Below are positions 1 through 7,573 of a DNA stretch of 43,476 bases, in pieces. The first letter of the stretch is position 1. Each line of letters opens with the position of its first letter. Position numbers and translations under genes: made by a program. Source of the stretch: Phycisphaeraceae bacterium. Lineage in GTDB: Bacteria; Planctomycetota; Phycisphaerae; Phycisphaerales; Phycisphaeraceae. The stretch is from the NCBI GenBank assembly GCA_020849625.1, contig JADLFV010000033.1, forward strand, positions 1-43,476, given 5' to 3'. The notes beneath the pieces are model-generated. The model ran no database searches and had not been told where the DNA came from. It saw nothing but the letters and a program-made list of their open reading frames with translations.

Positions 1-154
1 GTCGGGCCATCCGTAGCTCCTTGCGCGGTGAGACAAGTGTCCGCAGAGGAAGCTACCGGATCGCAGCTCGTAGCGCAACACCTAACAAGCGCCGAACGCG
101 CTACGCTTGGAATTGGTTTGCTCTAACACTGTTGGCTTTCGTGCGCGTCGCAGT

Positions 155-466
155 TCAACTGCAATGCCTGGTTACGCGCACACCATGACGAATAGCGAGA
201 GTAACGACGGCGATCAACGCATAGGCGATGATCAATCCGGCAACATTGCCAACAATGTCAATGGCAGATTCCCAAGGCGAATTCAACCATGTTTGATCGC
301 GCATCCACACGCAGGCGATAGCGGCGGGCAGAGCGATGAGTCCAGCCATCAAGAGTGCTTGGATGTGCTGGCGTGACATACGAAGCGAACTGACAGCCGC
401 CGCGATGATGAGGAAGAGCACCGCCGGAACGACGAGGCCGATCGAGATGATGGACCATTTGTCCAT
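155..466 (-). CDS. small integral membrane protein, unknown function
   Basis: A 103-residue protein with three hydrophobic segments at about residues 5-28, 37-54 and 68-92, and short charged loops between them. It has no cysteine or metal motif and matches no family I recognise. The reading frame is clean and membrane-like, which favours a real gene over chance. The ATG at 466 has only a weak AGG upstream and no good Shine-Dalgarno sequence. It stands alone: the next minus-strand gene upstream is the SDR gene, more than 200 bases away across a repeat element. A TTGACA-like hexamer lies upstream but is not well spaced from a -10 box. Function cannot be assigned. Confidence 0.6.
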   Translation of the reverse strand: MDKWSIISIGLVVPAVLFLIIAAAVSSLRMSRQHIQALLMAGLIALPAAIACVWMRDQTWLNSPWESAIDIVGNVAGLIIAYALIAVVTLAIRHGVRVTRHCS

Positions 467-609
467 GTGGGCCTGACAATGATGATGTCGAATCCAATAG
501 GTATAGCATCCGGCTGCGGGCTGGAGTTGTCAATGCCTGTTGCGTGAAATGTGTCCGCAGATGTGGGATGTTCGCAGAATGTGGGGCTCTGTCGTATGCC
601 TTCTTTGAT

Positions 610-658
610 AGCCGCGGGGCTACGCCCCGCTGGTCCTGCGACGTATAGCGTCGCGGCT
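610..658. repeat. three-way (cloverleaf-like) palindromic repeat
   Basis: Outer arms agccgc (610-615) and gcggct (653-658) enclose two perfect hairpins. The first is gcggggc/gccccgc (614-620, 624-630) around the trinucleotide tac. The second is gcgacg/cgtcgc (638-643, 649-654). A structurally similar element lies at 4460-4510. It sits just downstream of the minus-strand SDR gene, so it could help end transcription, although no T-run follows. Confidence 0.75.
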
Positions 659-666
659 GTTGAGGA

Positions 667-1356
667 TTAAGAAGTCACCGTGATTTGGCTGCCGTTGTCG
701 AACTGTCGCGCACCGGTGATGCAATCGACGATGACTTGCGCCACCTTTTCCGGCGGCATGGCGTCACCTTTGGGCACGGCTTCCTGATCGAAGATCGAGC
801 GCAGCAAGGGGGTTTCCACAGCCCCCGGAAGAATTGCGACGGCGCGGAGGCCTTCGTCGGCGATGCCTTTGGTGAAGAGGTTAAGCCCGGCTTTGGCGGC
901 GCCGTAGGCGCGCAGGCCGGGAAAGGGCTCGAGACTGGCCATGGAGGAGATGTTGACGACGATGCCATCGCGGGCGGCCAGGTGGGGCCAGGCGGCGGCG
1001 GTCAGCAGCATGGGGCCGGCCAGGTTGACCTGCAGGGTGCGCTGGATTTCGTCAGCGGTGAGGGCGGACAGCGGATACAGGCCTGCGTAGCCGGCGTTGT
1101 TGATCAGCACGTCGAGGCGTTTGAACTTATTGATCGTCTGTTGCACCAACTCCTGACACTTCCGGGGGTCGGTCACGTCAGCGGAGATCGACAACGTGGG
1201 CGTGGTGGCATCAATCAACTCGGCGGTGGCCTGCAAGCTGGCGGCGGATCGGCCGGCGAGGACGATGGCGTAGTGAGCTTGCGCCAGCAGCAGGGCGGTG
1301 GCGCGGCCGATGCCGCTGCCGGCCCCGGTGACGATGGCGACGGGACGTGGTGTCAT
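667..1356 (-). CDS. short-chain dehydrogenase/reductase (SDR) family oxidoreductase
   Basis: A 229-residue classical SDR enzyme: an NAD(P)-dependent alcohol, ketone or sugar oxidoreductase acting in the cytosol. The N-terminal Rossmann motif is TGAGSGIG (10-17) and NNAG is at 86-89. The catalytic tetrad is visible as N111, S138, Y151 and K155, the last two within YGAAK. The family usually has 230-260 residues; this copy is slightly short after the active-site helix, where the text passes quickly from the helix to ILPGAVETP. The substrate cannot be read from sequence. The start ATG lies beside a 13-base palindrome (1358-1370) that would overlap the ribosome site. The cold-shock gene is 82 bases upstream on the same strand. 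Two copies of the CCCCCGGAA signal lie inside the gene (822, 1159). Confidence 0.93.
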   Translation of the reverse strand: MTPRPVAIVTGAGSGIGRATALLLAQAHYAIVLAGRSAASLQATAELIDATTPTLSISADVTDPRKCQELVQQTINKFKRLDVLINNAGYAGLYPLSALTADEIQRTLQVNLAGPMLLTAAAWPHLAARDGIVVNISSMASLEPFPGLRAYGAAKAGLNLFTKGIADEGLRAVAILPGAVETPLLRSIFDQEAVPKGDAMPPEKVAQVIVDCITGARQFDNGSQITVTS

Positions 1357-1438
1357 GGCTCAATTTGAGCGCAGCGGTGTCCGGCTGTCAACAATCATGG
1401 TTGGCAATGAGAACCAGAGGTGCGCCGTGCGGGCGGGT

Positions 1439-1663
1439 TCAGACGCTCGCGGTGGAGTCCGCCAGCCTGTGGACATCACGGGCTTGCAGGCCCTTGTCGG
1501 ATTCCACCAGGTCGTAATCGACCGTTTCGCCGTCCTTGAGGGAGCGGAATCCGTCACCGCAGATCTGGCTGTAGTGAACAAAGACGTCCTGCCCCGAGGG
1601 ACCGAGGATGAAGCCGAAGCCCTTTTTGGGATCGAACCACTTGACCTGGCCACGCATTGCCAT
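1439..1663 (-). CDS. cold-shock domain protein (CspA family)
   Basis: A 74-residue single cold-shock domain. This OB-fold binds single-stranded RNA or DNA and typically melts mRNA structure as an RNA chaperone. RNP1 is KGFGFI (14-19) and RNP2 is VFVH (27-30); the aromatic nucleic-acid face W9, F10, F16, F18, F28 and H30 is intact. Length is slightly above the usual 65-70 residues. I chose the ATG at 1663 because TTAGGAGCG lies at the right distance upstream; a second Met two codons later is possible. The 459-base gap upstream leaves room for a long structured leader, which is common for this family, but I cannot show one here. Confidence 0.95.
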   Translation of the reverse strand: MAMRGQVKWFDPKKGFGFILGPSGQDVFVHYSQICGDGFRSLKDGETVDYDLVESDKGLQARDVHRLADSTASV

Positions 1664-2122
1664 TGCTTCGCTCCTAAATGACAGTCGTTTCGATCAGTTT
1701 GGCCATCGCCCGATGTTTACGCAGCATGGAATGTCGAGTGACGCGGGCATAGCACCCGAGTATGAATAATCGCTAAAGGATCGTCACTGAAATTGACACT
1801 GCGAACGACGTGGTCATGCCCCGATCTCACGAACTTACCCGGCCGCCGGTTCTACAAACGAGATGACACCGGCTGCCCCACTGGCGCTCAAAGACGACAG
1901 GGCTGAGCGCTCGCCCCGACAGGGCATTCCATGCCCCGTCCTTTGATAGACGTTCACCATGTTAACTAGGTATTGCGAAACGTGAAAGAGAAATTTTCAG
2001 AAATAGAGCTAAACTAAAATGTTAGATGAGGTTACGTGGCCGACTGGCCGCTTGGGAGCCCACTCCGGGCCCGGTCTGAGTGGTAAATTACCCCAAACAG
2101 GGCACCCCGAATCGAGCGTCGT
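1664..2122. other. 459-base intergenic region with an AT-rich core
   Basis: No gene is supported here. The stretch about 1960-2030 is clearly AT-richer than its surroundings. On the minus strand it contains TTCACG and TAACAT about 16 bases apart, a weak promoter candidate for the cold-shock gene. The flanks are GC-rich and contain a short repeat of the gccccg/ccccgtc type near 1914-1940. It may hold the cold-shock leader or a decayed gene. Confidence 0.4.
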
Positions 2123-3184
2123 TCAGCGCCCAAGTCCCGCCATTTCCTGACGTTTGCGACCGATAAGCTCCAGTAGCTTCTTCTGCGGCTGAGCGAACTT
2201 GGCCAGGCCTTCGGCCATCAGAACCTGCTCCATCGCCGCCTGGTCCACCTTGGCGTCGATCTCATCCAGCACCGCCTGCGGGGGCATGGCATCCACATTC
2301 CGGCGATAGGTTTTGCCCAGTTCCTGCACCTGCTGGTTGGTCTTGGGCGGGTTGGTCTGGATGTCGCTGCCGGCAAAGGCCTCGACATATTTGTCCGGTG
2401 AGTCCTGCGGCAGCTTGGTGCCGGTGGAAGCGAAGACGATCTCCTGCCGCAGCTTCAGGTTCTTGTCCGCCCAGAATGTTTCATTGGCCAGCCACAGGCG
2501 CTTGGCGTTGACGATGCCGACCATACCCTGGGCAGCAACTGTCAATCGCGGGACGTGCTTGAGCGTGTACACATCCACGCGCGAGACGAAGATCGAATAG
2601 ACGCTCTTGAATTTGCTCGTTGCATCCTTGCGGCGTTGGGCTCCGCGCCAGATGGCATCGCGGGCTGCTTCGTACTGGCGGGCGGTGAAGATCAGGGTCA
2701 CGTTGAGCGTGACGCCGGCCGCAGCCAGTTCCTGCAGGGCTTCCAGGCCGGCGGGCGTGGCGGGGACTTTGATCATGCGGTTGTCGTGGCCGGTGCTCCA
2801 GTGTTTGCCCAACTCGATGTAGCGGGCGACGCGCTGCGCGTGGGGCGGGGCGGCTTCATCTTCCAGCAGGGGATCGAGTTCGAAGCTGACGTAGCCGTCG
2901 TCACCGCGGGTCTGTTTCCAGACGTCGTGGAACGCTGCCTGGGCCTCGCGCACCAGATGATCGGTCAGGGCCCAGGCGACCGCCTCGTCGTCGTCGTGTT
3001 GCTCCATCAGATCGCTCAGCAGCGAGTCGAAGCGGCCGGTCTCGATCAGGTCGGCGACGATGATGGGATTGGATGTGGCGCCGCTGGCGCCGAGCTTGCG
3101 ATTAGCGGCCACCAGATCGGGGTCGATAGAATCCAGCCAAAGTTTGGTGCCGCTTTGGATAAGCGTTTGCAGTGGGCTGGTCAT
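2123..3184 (-). CDS. tal: transaldolase
   Basis: A 353-residue transaldolase. It transfers a dihydroxyacetone unit between sedoheptulose-7-phosphate and glyceraldehyde-3-phosphate in the non-oxidative pentose phosphate pathway. Seen in sequence: [10 protein letters not shown] near the N-terminus, the SNP turn in GATSNPIIV, the Schiff-base lysine region [17 protein letters not shown], and the phosphate-binding SRVD. It is longer than the E. coli enzyme (317) and nearer the larger transaldolase subfamily. The start is supported by AAAGGAG about six bases before the ATG. A large inverted repeat (3220-3291) separates it from rlmN upstream on the same strand. The C-terminal helical tail from about residue 300 looks typical. 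Confidence 0.95.
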   Translation of the reverse strand: MTSPLQTLIQSGTKLWLDSIDPDLVAANRKLGASGATSNPIIVADLIETGRFDSLLSDLMEQHDDDEAVAWALTDHLVREAQAAFHDVWKQTRGDDGYVSFELDPLLEDEAAPPHAQRVARYIELGKHWSTGHDNRMIKVPATPAGLEALQELAAAGVTLNVTLIFTARQYEAARDAIWRGAQRRKDATSKFKSVYSIFVSRVDVYTLKHVPRLTVAAQGMVGIVNAKRLWLANETFWADKNLKLRQEIVFASTGTKLPQDSPDKYVEAFAGSDIQTNPPKTNQQVQELGKTYRRNVDAMPPQAVLDEIDAKVDQAAMEQVLMAEGLAKFAQPQKKLLELIGRKRQEMAGLGR

Positions 3185-3219
3185 GGGTGGCTCCTTTCAC
3201 GTATTTCAGAATCGCCTTG

Positions 3220-3291
3220 GCCACGAAGGCACGAAGAACACAAAGAAAAACACAAGCCAAGGCTGCTTCGTGTCCTTCGTGCCTTCGTGGC
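3220..3291. repeat. long inverted repeat, CACGAAG family (copy A)
   Basis: The left arm gccacgaaggcacgaag (3220-3236) pairs perfectly with the right arm at 3275-3291, and pairing continues imperfectly inward over about 26 bases per arm. The arms are built from near-repeats of CACGAAGG with a period of about nine bases. It lies between the ends of rlmN and the start of tal. Related copies are at 5949, 12682, 15661 and 34970. Confidence 0.9.
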
Positions 3292-3342
3292 GGACTCTTA
3301 TATACCTTTCGCCTGCTGAGTGTGGATGTCAAGTGTGAAACT

Positions 3343-4410
3343 TCAATTGGTGGCCGCCCGGTGTTCGTGGCGCAGTTGGCCGCAGGCGGCGGAGATGTCG
3401 CGGCCGCGGCTGGCGCGGATGTGGCAGTTGATGCCGGCTTGGCGCAGGATCTGCTGGAATTGGCGCACGTCCTGGTCGTCGGGCCGGTTGTAGGCAAGGC
3501 CGGCCACTTCGTTGTAACGGATGAGATTGACGTTGCTGCGCAGTTGTCTGGCCACGCGGGCCAGCTCCGCGGCGTGCTGCGGCTGATCGTTGACCTGGTG
3601 CAGCAGGATGTACTCGAGCGTGATCTCGCGCCCGGTGCGCTGGAAGTAGTAGCGGCCGGCCTCGACCAGTTGGGCGATGCTCACGTGCTGTGCCCAGGGG
3701 ATCAATTGTCGGCGGAGGGCATCGTTGGGCGCGTGCAGACTGATGGCCAGGGTGATCGGCAGTTGCAGTTCCGCCAGGCGGCGCATCTGGGCGGGCAGGC
3801 CCACGGTGCTGATGGTGATGCGGCGGCCGCTGATGTGCGTGGCCCACTCGGCCATGAGTGTGCGGACAGCCTTGGTCACCGCGTCGAAGTTGGCCATCGG
3901 CTCGCCCATGCCCATGAAGACCACATGAGTGATGCGCTCCGGCGCAAGCAACTGGTTCAGTTGCCAGACCTGCTCGACGATCTGCCCGCTGGTGAGATTG
4001 CCGTCAAGGCCGCCCAGGCCCGAGGCGCAGAAGCGGCAGCCCACGGGACAGCCCACCTGGCTGGAGATACAGGCCGTGCGGCGATCGTCGGCGGGGATCA
4101 TCACGCATTCGGTCTGGTTGTTGCTCTCAGCCACGGGCAGGGCCGACTCGCTCCAGTCCAAGAGCAGCTTCTGTGTGCCGTCGCTTGCGGACTGATGGCG
4201 GACGATGCGGGCGCGGGTGAAGGTCAGTTCGCGGGCCAGCAGTTGGCGGTCCGGCTCGGACAGGTTGCTCATCTGGCGCGGATCGGCCTGGCCGTGGCGA
4301 TAGACCCACTGCAGCAGTTGGTCCGTGCGGTAGCGCGGCATCTTCCAGCCGGCCAGCAGGTCAGCCAGTTCATCGCGGGTCAGATCGAAAAAACAGGGGC
4401 GAGAAGCCAT
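3343..4410 (-). CDS. rlmN: dual-specificity 23S rRNA/tRNA methyltransferase RlmN (radical SAM)
   Basis: A 355-residue radical SAM enzyme. RlmN methylates C2 of A2503 in 23S rRNA and of A37 in a set of tRNAs, using a 4Fe-4S cluster and a methylated cysteine intermediate. The cluster motif CxxxCxxC is at C121, C125 and C128. The two mechanism cysteines are visible: C114 within ACISSQVG and C343 in the C-terminal DISAACGQL. The GEPM segment that contacts SAM is present (GMGEPMANF). Length is normal. No Shine-Dalgarno precedes the ATG at 4410. TATATC lies a few bases upstream, so a short-leader or leaderless transcript is possible. It is divergent from the phosphodiesterase gene across a palindromic repeat. 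Confidence 0.97.
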   Translation of the reverse strand: MASRPCFFDLTRDELADLLAGWKMPRYRTDQLLQWVYRHGQADPRQMSNLSEPDRQLLARELTFTRARIVRHQSASDGTQKLLLDWSESALPVAESNNQTECVMIPADDRRTACISSQVGCPVGCRFCASGLGGLDGNLTSGQIVEQVWQLNQLLAPERITHVVFMGMGEPMANFDAVTKAVRTLMAEWATHISGRRITISTVGLPAQMRRLAELQLPITLAISLHAPNDALRRQLIPWAQHVSIAQLVEAGRYYFQRTGREITLEYILLHQVNDQPQHAAELARVARQLRSNVNLIRYNEVAGLAYNRPDDQDVRQFQQILRQAGINCHIRASRGRDISAACGQLRHEHRAATN

Positions 4411-4459
4411 GTTGGGATATACTAGATCAACTGGCGTCTTAGTTCTGCACGTGACCTGT

Positions 4460-4510
4460 AGCCGGATCGCTACGCGATCCCGGTCGCCAGTGCCGCGTAG
4501 CCGCCCGGCT
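4460..4510. repeat. three-way palindromic repeat, second copy
   Basis: Outer arms agccgg (4460-4465) and ccggct (4505-4510) surround the hairpin ggatcgc/gcgatcc (4464-4470, 4474-4480) with the same tac loop as the element at 610-658, followed by a second weak stem. It fills most of the gap between divergent rlmN and the phosphodiesterase gene. The shared layout with different stem bases suggests compensatory change that keeps the fold. Confidence 0.65.
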
Positions 4511-4566
4511 GTTGGAGAAAATTGCTGCCAGTTGCTCTAACTGAGATCTTTAAGGAGCATGATCCG

Positions 4567-5382
4567 ATGACTCACCGCCTTGCCGCAGTTGCTGCCGTTC
4601 TTTTCCTACAATGCGCCGCCATGGGACAGCAGATCGTCGCCCATCGCGGGGCATCCTTCGACGCGCCGGAGAACACGCTGGCCAGCTTCCGTCTGGCGTG
4701 GGAGCAGGGCGCTGATGCCATCGAGGGCGATTTCTATCTGACCAGCGACGGCCAGATCGTCTGCATGCACGACAAGACCACCAAGCGCACGACCAATGCC
4801 GATCTGCCCGTGGCGGCGAGCACCTTCGAGCAGTTGCGGGCGCTGGATGCCGGCTCGTGGAAGGACCCCAGGTATGCCGGCGAACAGATTCCCACGCTCG
4901 ATGAAGTGCTCGCCACCGTGCCGCCTGACAAATACATCCTGATCGAGATCAAGAGCGGCCCGGAGATTCTGCCGGCGCTGAAGCAGTCGCTGGATCGCGC
5001 GGGGCTGGAACCCTGGCAGACGCGCATCATCTGCTTCAAACAGGAAGTGATCACCGCCGTCAAACAGCAGTTGCCCGAACTGGCGGCCGTCTGGCTCAGC
5101 AGCTACAAGCAGGACGAGCAGACCGGCGCCTGGACGCCGACCATCGACACGGTCGTCGAAACCATTCAGCGTCTTGATGCTGACGGCTTCGGCAGCAAGG
5201 CGGAGGACGCGGTGGTGGACGAGGCGTTCGTGGCGCGACTGCGGCAGATGGACCTGCACCTGAACGCCTGGACCGTTGACGAGCCGGAGCAGTTTGCCCG
5301 CTATCAGCAACTGGGCTTTGACACCATCACGACCAATCGGCCGGGATTCATCAAGCAACTGATGGCGCAGGCGGGCCAGTGA
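4567..5382 (+). CDS. secreted glycerophosphodiester phosphodiesterase (GDPD family)
   Basis: A 271-residue TIM-barrel phosphodiesterase that splits glycerophosphodiesters into glycerol-3-phosphate and an alcohol. A signal peptide is evident: a short basic start, then a hydrophobic stretch to about residue 18, so it probably acts in the periplasm. Catalytic and metal residues: H26 in AHRGAS, E35 in APENT, E53 and D55 in EGDFYL, and H68 in CMHD. EIKSG matches the later metal-binding Glu/Lys segment. I chose the ATG at 4567 because AAGGAG lies nine bases upstream; the frame is also open from 4522, but that start would bury the signal peptide. It is followed at 17 bases by the zincin gene, probably one transcript. 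Confidence 0.95.
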   Translation: MTHRLAAVAAVLFLQCAAMGQQIVAHRGASFDAPENTLASFRLAWEQGADAIEGDFYLTSDGQIVCMHDKTTKRTTNADLPVAASTFEQLRALDAGSWKDPRYAGEQIPTLDEVLATVPPDKYILIEIKSGPEILPALKQSLDRAGLEPWQTRIICFKQEVITAVKQQLPELAAVWLSSYKQDEQTGAWTPTIDTVVETIQRLDADGFGSKAEDAVVDEAFVARLRQMDLHLNAWTVDEPEQFARYQQLGFDTITTNRPGFIKQLMAQAGQ

Positions 5383-5398
5383 CGGAGGGCGGCGGGCG

Positions 5399-5791
5399 GT
5401 GGTGGTGCACGCGGACGAGCGCCGGGTGTTTGACGAGCTGTTCGAGCGCGTGCTCGAAGGGCTGCCGCCGCACATTCACGCATTGCTCGAGCAGGTTCCG
5501 GTGATCGTGGAGGACCGGGCGTCGGCCAAGCTGCTGCGCGATCTGGGCATGGACCCGGCCGAGGACGAACTGTTCGGTCTGCACACGGGCGTGCCGCTGA
5601 CCGAGAAGTCGGTGCAGGGTGAATCGACGCCCGGCGAAGATTACATCATGATCTTCCGCGAGCCGCTGCTGGACCTGGCCGACGGCGACGCCGCGGTGCT
5701 GGAAAACGAGATTCGCGTGACGCTGCTGCACGAGATCGGCCACCAGTTCGGGCTGGACGAGGACGATCTGGCCGACTTGGGATATGCTTAG
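5399..5791 (+). CDS. minimal zincin metallopeptidase-family protein (PF06262-like)
   Basis: A 130-residue protein ending in a zinc-protease helix: H111-E112-x-x-H115 within LLHEIGHQFGLDEDD. This matches the short 'minimal zincin' family of about 100-150 residues, whose substrates are unknown. It is cytosolic, with no signal peptide. The start is one of three consecutive GTG codons at 5399-5407; GGAGG at 5384-5388 favours the first. The gene begins 17 bases after the phosphodiesterase stop, which suggests co-transcription. There is no functional link in sequence. Confidence 0.88.
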   Translation: MVVHADERRVFDELFERVLEGLPPHIHALLEQVPVIVEDRASAKLLRDLGMDPAEDELFGLHTGVPLTEKSVQGESTPGEDYIMIFREPLLDLADGDAAVLENEIRVTLLHEIGHQFGLDEDDLADLGYA

Positions 5792-5793
5792 AG

Positions 5794-5812
5794 CCGGACT
5801 TTGTGAGTCCGG
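5794..5812 (+). terminator. hairpin after the zincin gene
   Basis: A perfect 7-bp stem ccggact/agtccgg with loop ttgtg begins three bases after the zincin stop codon. Only a weak ttaaa follows rather than a T-run, so it is a possible but not classical intrinsic terminator of the phosphodiesterase-zincin unit. Confidence 0.5.
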
Positions 5813-5833
5813 TTAAACCGAATTGCAGAGAGG

Positions 5834-6067
5834 CAACCGCGAATGAACGCAGATGAGAACGCGGATCAACGCGGATACGGAAAGTTTGGCCACGGATGAG
5901 CACGGATACCATTGCCTTTGATTTAAGGCCCCCGACAAAATTGGATTCGCCACGAAGGCGCGAAGGACACGAAGGGAAATGCCCATACACCTGGTCCTGT
6001 CTTCGTGTTCTTCGTGCCTTCGTGGCTCAATCTCATACTTTTGAATCCGCGTTCATCAGCGGTTCCC
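5834..6067. repeat. nested inverted repeats (CACGAAG family copy B inside an aaccgc/gcggtt pair)
   Basis: Outer arms built on aaccgc...gaacgcggat (5834-5878) and atccgcgttcatcagcggtt (about 6045-6064) flank an inner pair, gccacgaaggcgcgaag... (5949-5974) with cttcgtgttcttcgtgcc... (6001-6026). The element occupies nearly the whole gap before the RND adaptor gene, whose ATG at 6068 follows directly. Any promoter for the efflux genes must lie within it. Confidence 0.8.
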
Positions 6068-7573
6068 ATGAATAACGAAACCGAACAAGCTCCCATACCC
6101 TATCCGCGCCTGCGCACGGTCACGCGCCTGGCGGTGATTGTGATTTCTCTGGGCGTGGCGTTGCTGATCGCAGCGCTGCTGGTGATCACCCGGCCGCTGG
6201 TGGCGCCTTCGGAAGGCGATCACGACGTGCGGCGGGTGGTGGTGTTCACCGCCCAGCAGGTGCCGGTGCACCGCCAGTGGCAGGGCTACGGCACGGTCAC
6301 GGCGATCGACGTGGCGGATGTTCCAGCCCGGGTCACAGCCACGGTGGTCGATCTGCCCGATGCGATGCGGGCCGGGCGCAGCGTGAAAAAAGATGAGCTG
6401 CTGATGACGCTGGACGCTGACGATTACCTGCGGCAGGCGGAGATCAGCCGCCAGCGCATCGCCGAGATCGAAGCCCAGTTGGCGCAGTGGCAGATCGAAC
6501 TCGATCGACTGCGGACCCAGGCGGAGTTGGATGATGCCGACGTGGCCCTGGCCCAGTCGGAGCTGGAGCGCGTGCAGCGGATCACCGAGCAACTTGCGGG
6601 CAATCAGCAGCAGTTGGACAACGCCCGCCGGGCTCACCTGGCTGCCCGCCGCATGCAGACGCAGACGCGCGAGCAGTTGCAGAGCATGGAACCGCGGCGG
6701 CTGGCGGTCGAGGCCCAGCTTGAGGCTGAGCGCTCGGCGCTGGCGCTGGCGCAGTTGAATGTGAGTCGCTGTGAAATCCGCAGCCCCATTGCCGGCATCC
6801 TGTCCGAGGTGGATGTGCATGAGGGCGAACAGGTGCAGACCGGCATGCGCGTGGCCCGCGTGGTGAACTTGGAGTTGGTCGAAGCCCCGCTTCAGTTGCC
6901 GGCCGCCGCCCGCGGCACGCTGCAGGTCGGCGACACGGTGACGCTCAGCCGCGGCAACAACGGCTTGACCTGCCAGGCGACGGTGACGCGCATCAGCCCG
7001 GTCGATGACGCGGACACGCGCACGGTCACCGCTTACGTGGAGGTCGATCAACAATCTCTTGCCGAGCGCTTCGGCGCCAGCGCAGGCCGCGATCTGCTGC
7101 TGCCGGGTGAGTTTGTCAGCGGCGTGGTGACCTCTAATCAGGCGCAGCCGCGCTGGATCGTGCCGCGGCGCTCGGTGCGCGGGCAGCGCATCCAGGTGGT
7201 CAGCGAGGGGCGATTGATCAGTCGGCCGGTCGTCGTGGATTTTGTGATTGAAGGTCACCAGGAGCCGTTCAACCTGCCCGACACGCAGTGGGCGGTGCTG
7301 CTTGATCAGAGCGAGCCGCTGCGCGAAGGTGAGCAGGTGCTGCTGGACGGCGCGGCGACCCTGCTGGACGGCCAGCGCGTGGACCCGGTGCAGCTCCCCT
7401 CTCCCCTTGGGAGAGGGGTTGGGGGTGAGGGCCGCACGGGCAATGACGTGTCGATGGACAGCACAACAACTTCGTGGCAGCCCTCACCCCAGCCCTCTCC
7501 CAAGGGGAGAGGGGGTGAGAATTTGCCCTCTCCCGCCCCCGGAAATGGGAGAGGGGGAGGGATGGAGCCGTGA
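6068..7573 (+). CDS. RND efflux periplasmic adaptor subunit (membrane fusion protein, HlyD/AcrA type)
   Basis: A 501-residue adaptor that links an inner-membrane RND pump to an outer-membrane channel. One membrane anchor spans about residues 22-45, after a proline/arginine-rich start. Then come a lipoyl half (ITAIDVADV-like beta hammerhead), a long coiled coil (about 125-235, rich in Gln/Glu/Leu/Arg), the second lipoyl half (SRCEIRSPIAG) and beta-barrel domains. I chose ATG 6068 because upstream codons fall in the repeat. From about residue 445 the protein leaves the family and becomes Pro/Gly/Arg-rich, translated from the inverted repeat at 7398-7565. Its TGA overlaps the pump's GTG by four bases, so translation is coupled. 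Confidence 0.92.
   Translation: MNNETEQAPIPYPRLRTVTRLAVIVISLGVALLIAALLVITRPLVAPSEGDHDVRRVVVFTAQQVPVHRQWQGYGTVTAIDVADVPARVTATVVDLPDAMRAGRSVKKDELLMTLDADDYLRQAEISRQRIAEIEAQLAQWQIELDRLRTQAELDDADVALAQSELERVQRITEQLAGNQQQLDNARRAHLAARRMQTQTREQLQSMEPRRLAVEAQLEAERSALALAQLNVSRCEIRSPIAGILSEVDVHEGEQVQTGMRVARVVNLELVEAPLQLPAAARGTLQVGDTVTLSRGNNGLTCQATVTRISPVDDADTRTVTAYVEVDQQSLAERFGASAGRDLLLPGEFVSGVVTSNQAQPRWIVPRRSVRGQRIQVVSEGRLISRPVVVDFVIEGHQEPFNLPDTQWAVLLDQSEPLREGEQVLLDGAATLLDGQRVDPVQLPSPLGRGVGGEGRTGNDVSMDSTTTSWQPSPQPSPKGRGGENLPSPAPGNGRGGGMEP
7398..7565. repeat. CCCTCTCCC inverted repeat inside the 3' end of the adaptor gene
   Basis: cccctctccccttgggagag near 7400 is itself a hairpin. The following gttgggggtgagggc pairs with gccctcaccccag... 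about 50 bases later, and a further ccctctccc...gggagaggg pair follows at 7526-7560. The insert is translated in frame and keeps the coding frame open to the GTGA overlap. The purine-rich end (gagagggggaggg) also serves as the likely ribosome-binding site of the pump gene. Confidence 0.85.

Noticed and set aside
60..145. Possible integron attC site after the small membrane protein gene (acctaacaagcgc, gttggc)
   Set aside because: One end fits the RYYYAAC/GTTRRRY consensus (acctaac at about 80), but the other end has a mismatch and the inner arms are not complementary. No integrase or second cassette is visible.
685..1368. Open frame on the plus strand antisense to the SDR gene
   Set aside because: Gly/Val/Ala/Gln-rich text with no domain, while the opposite strand has a full SDR catalytic tetrad.
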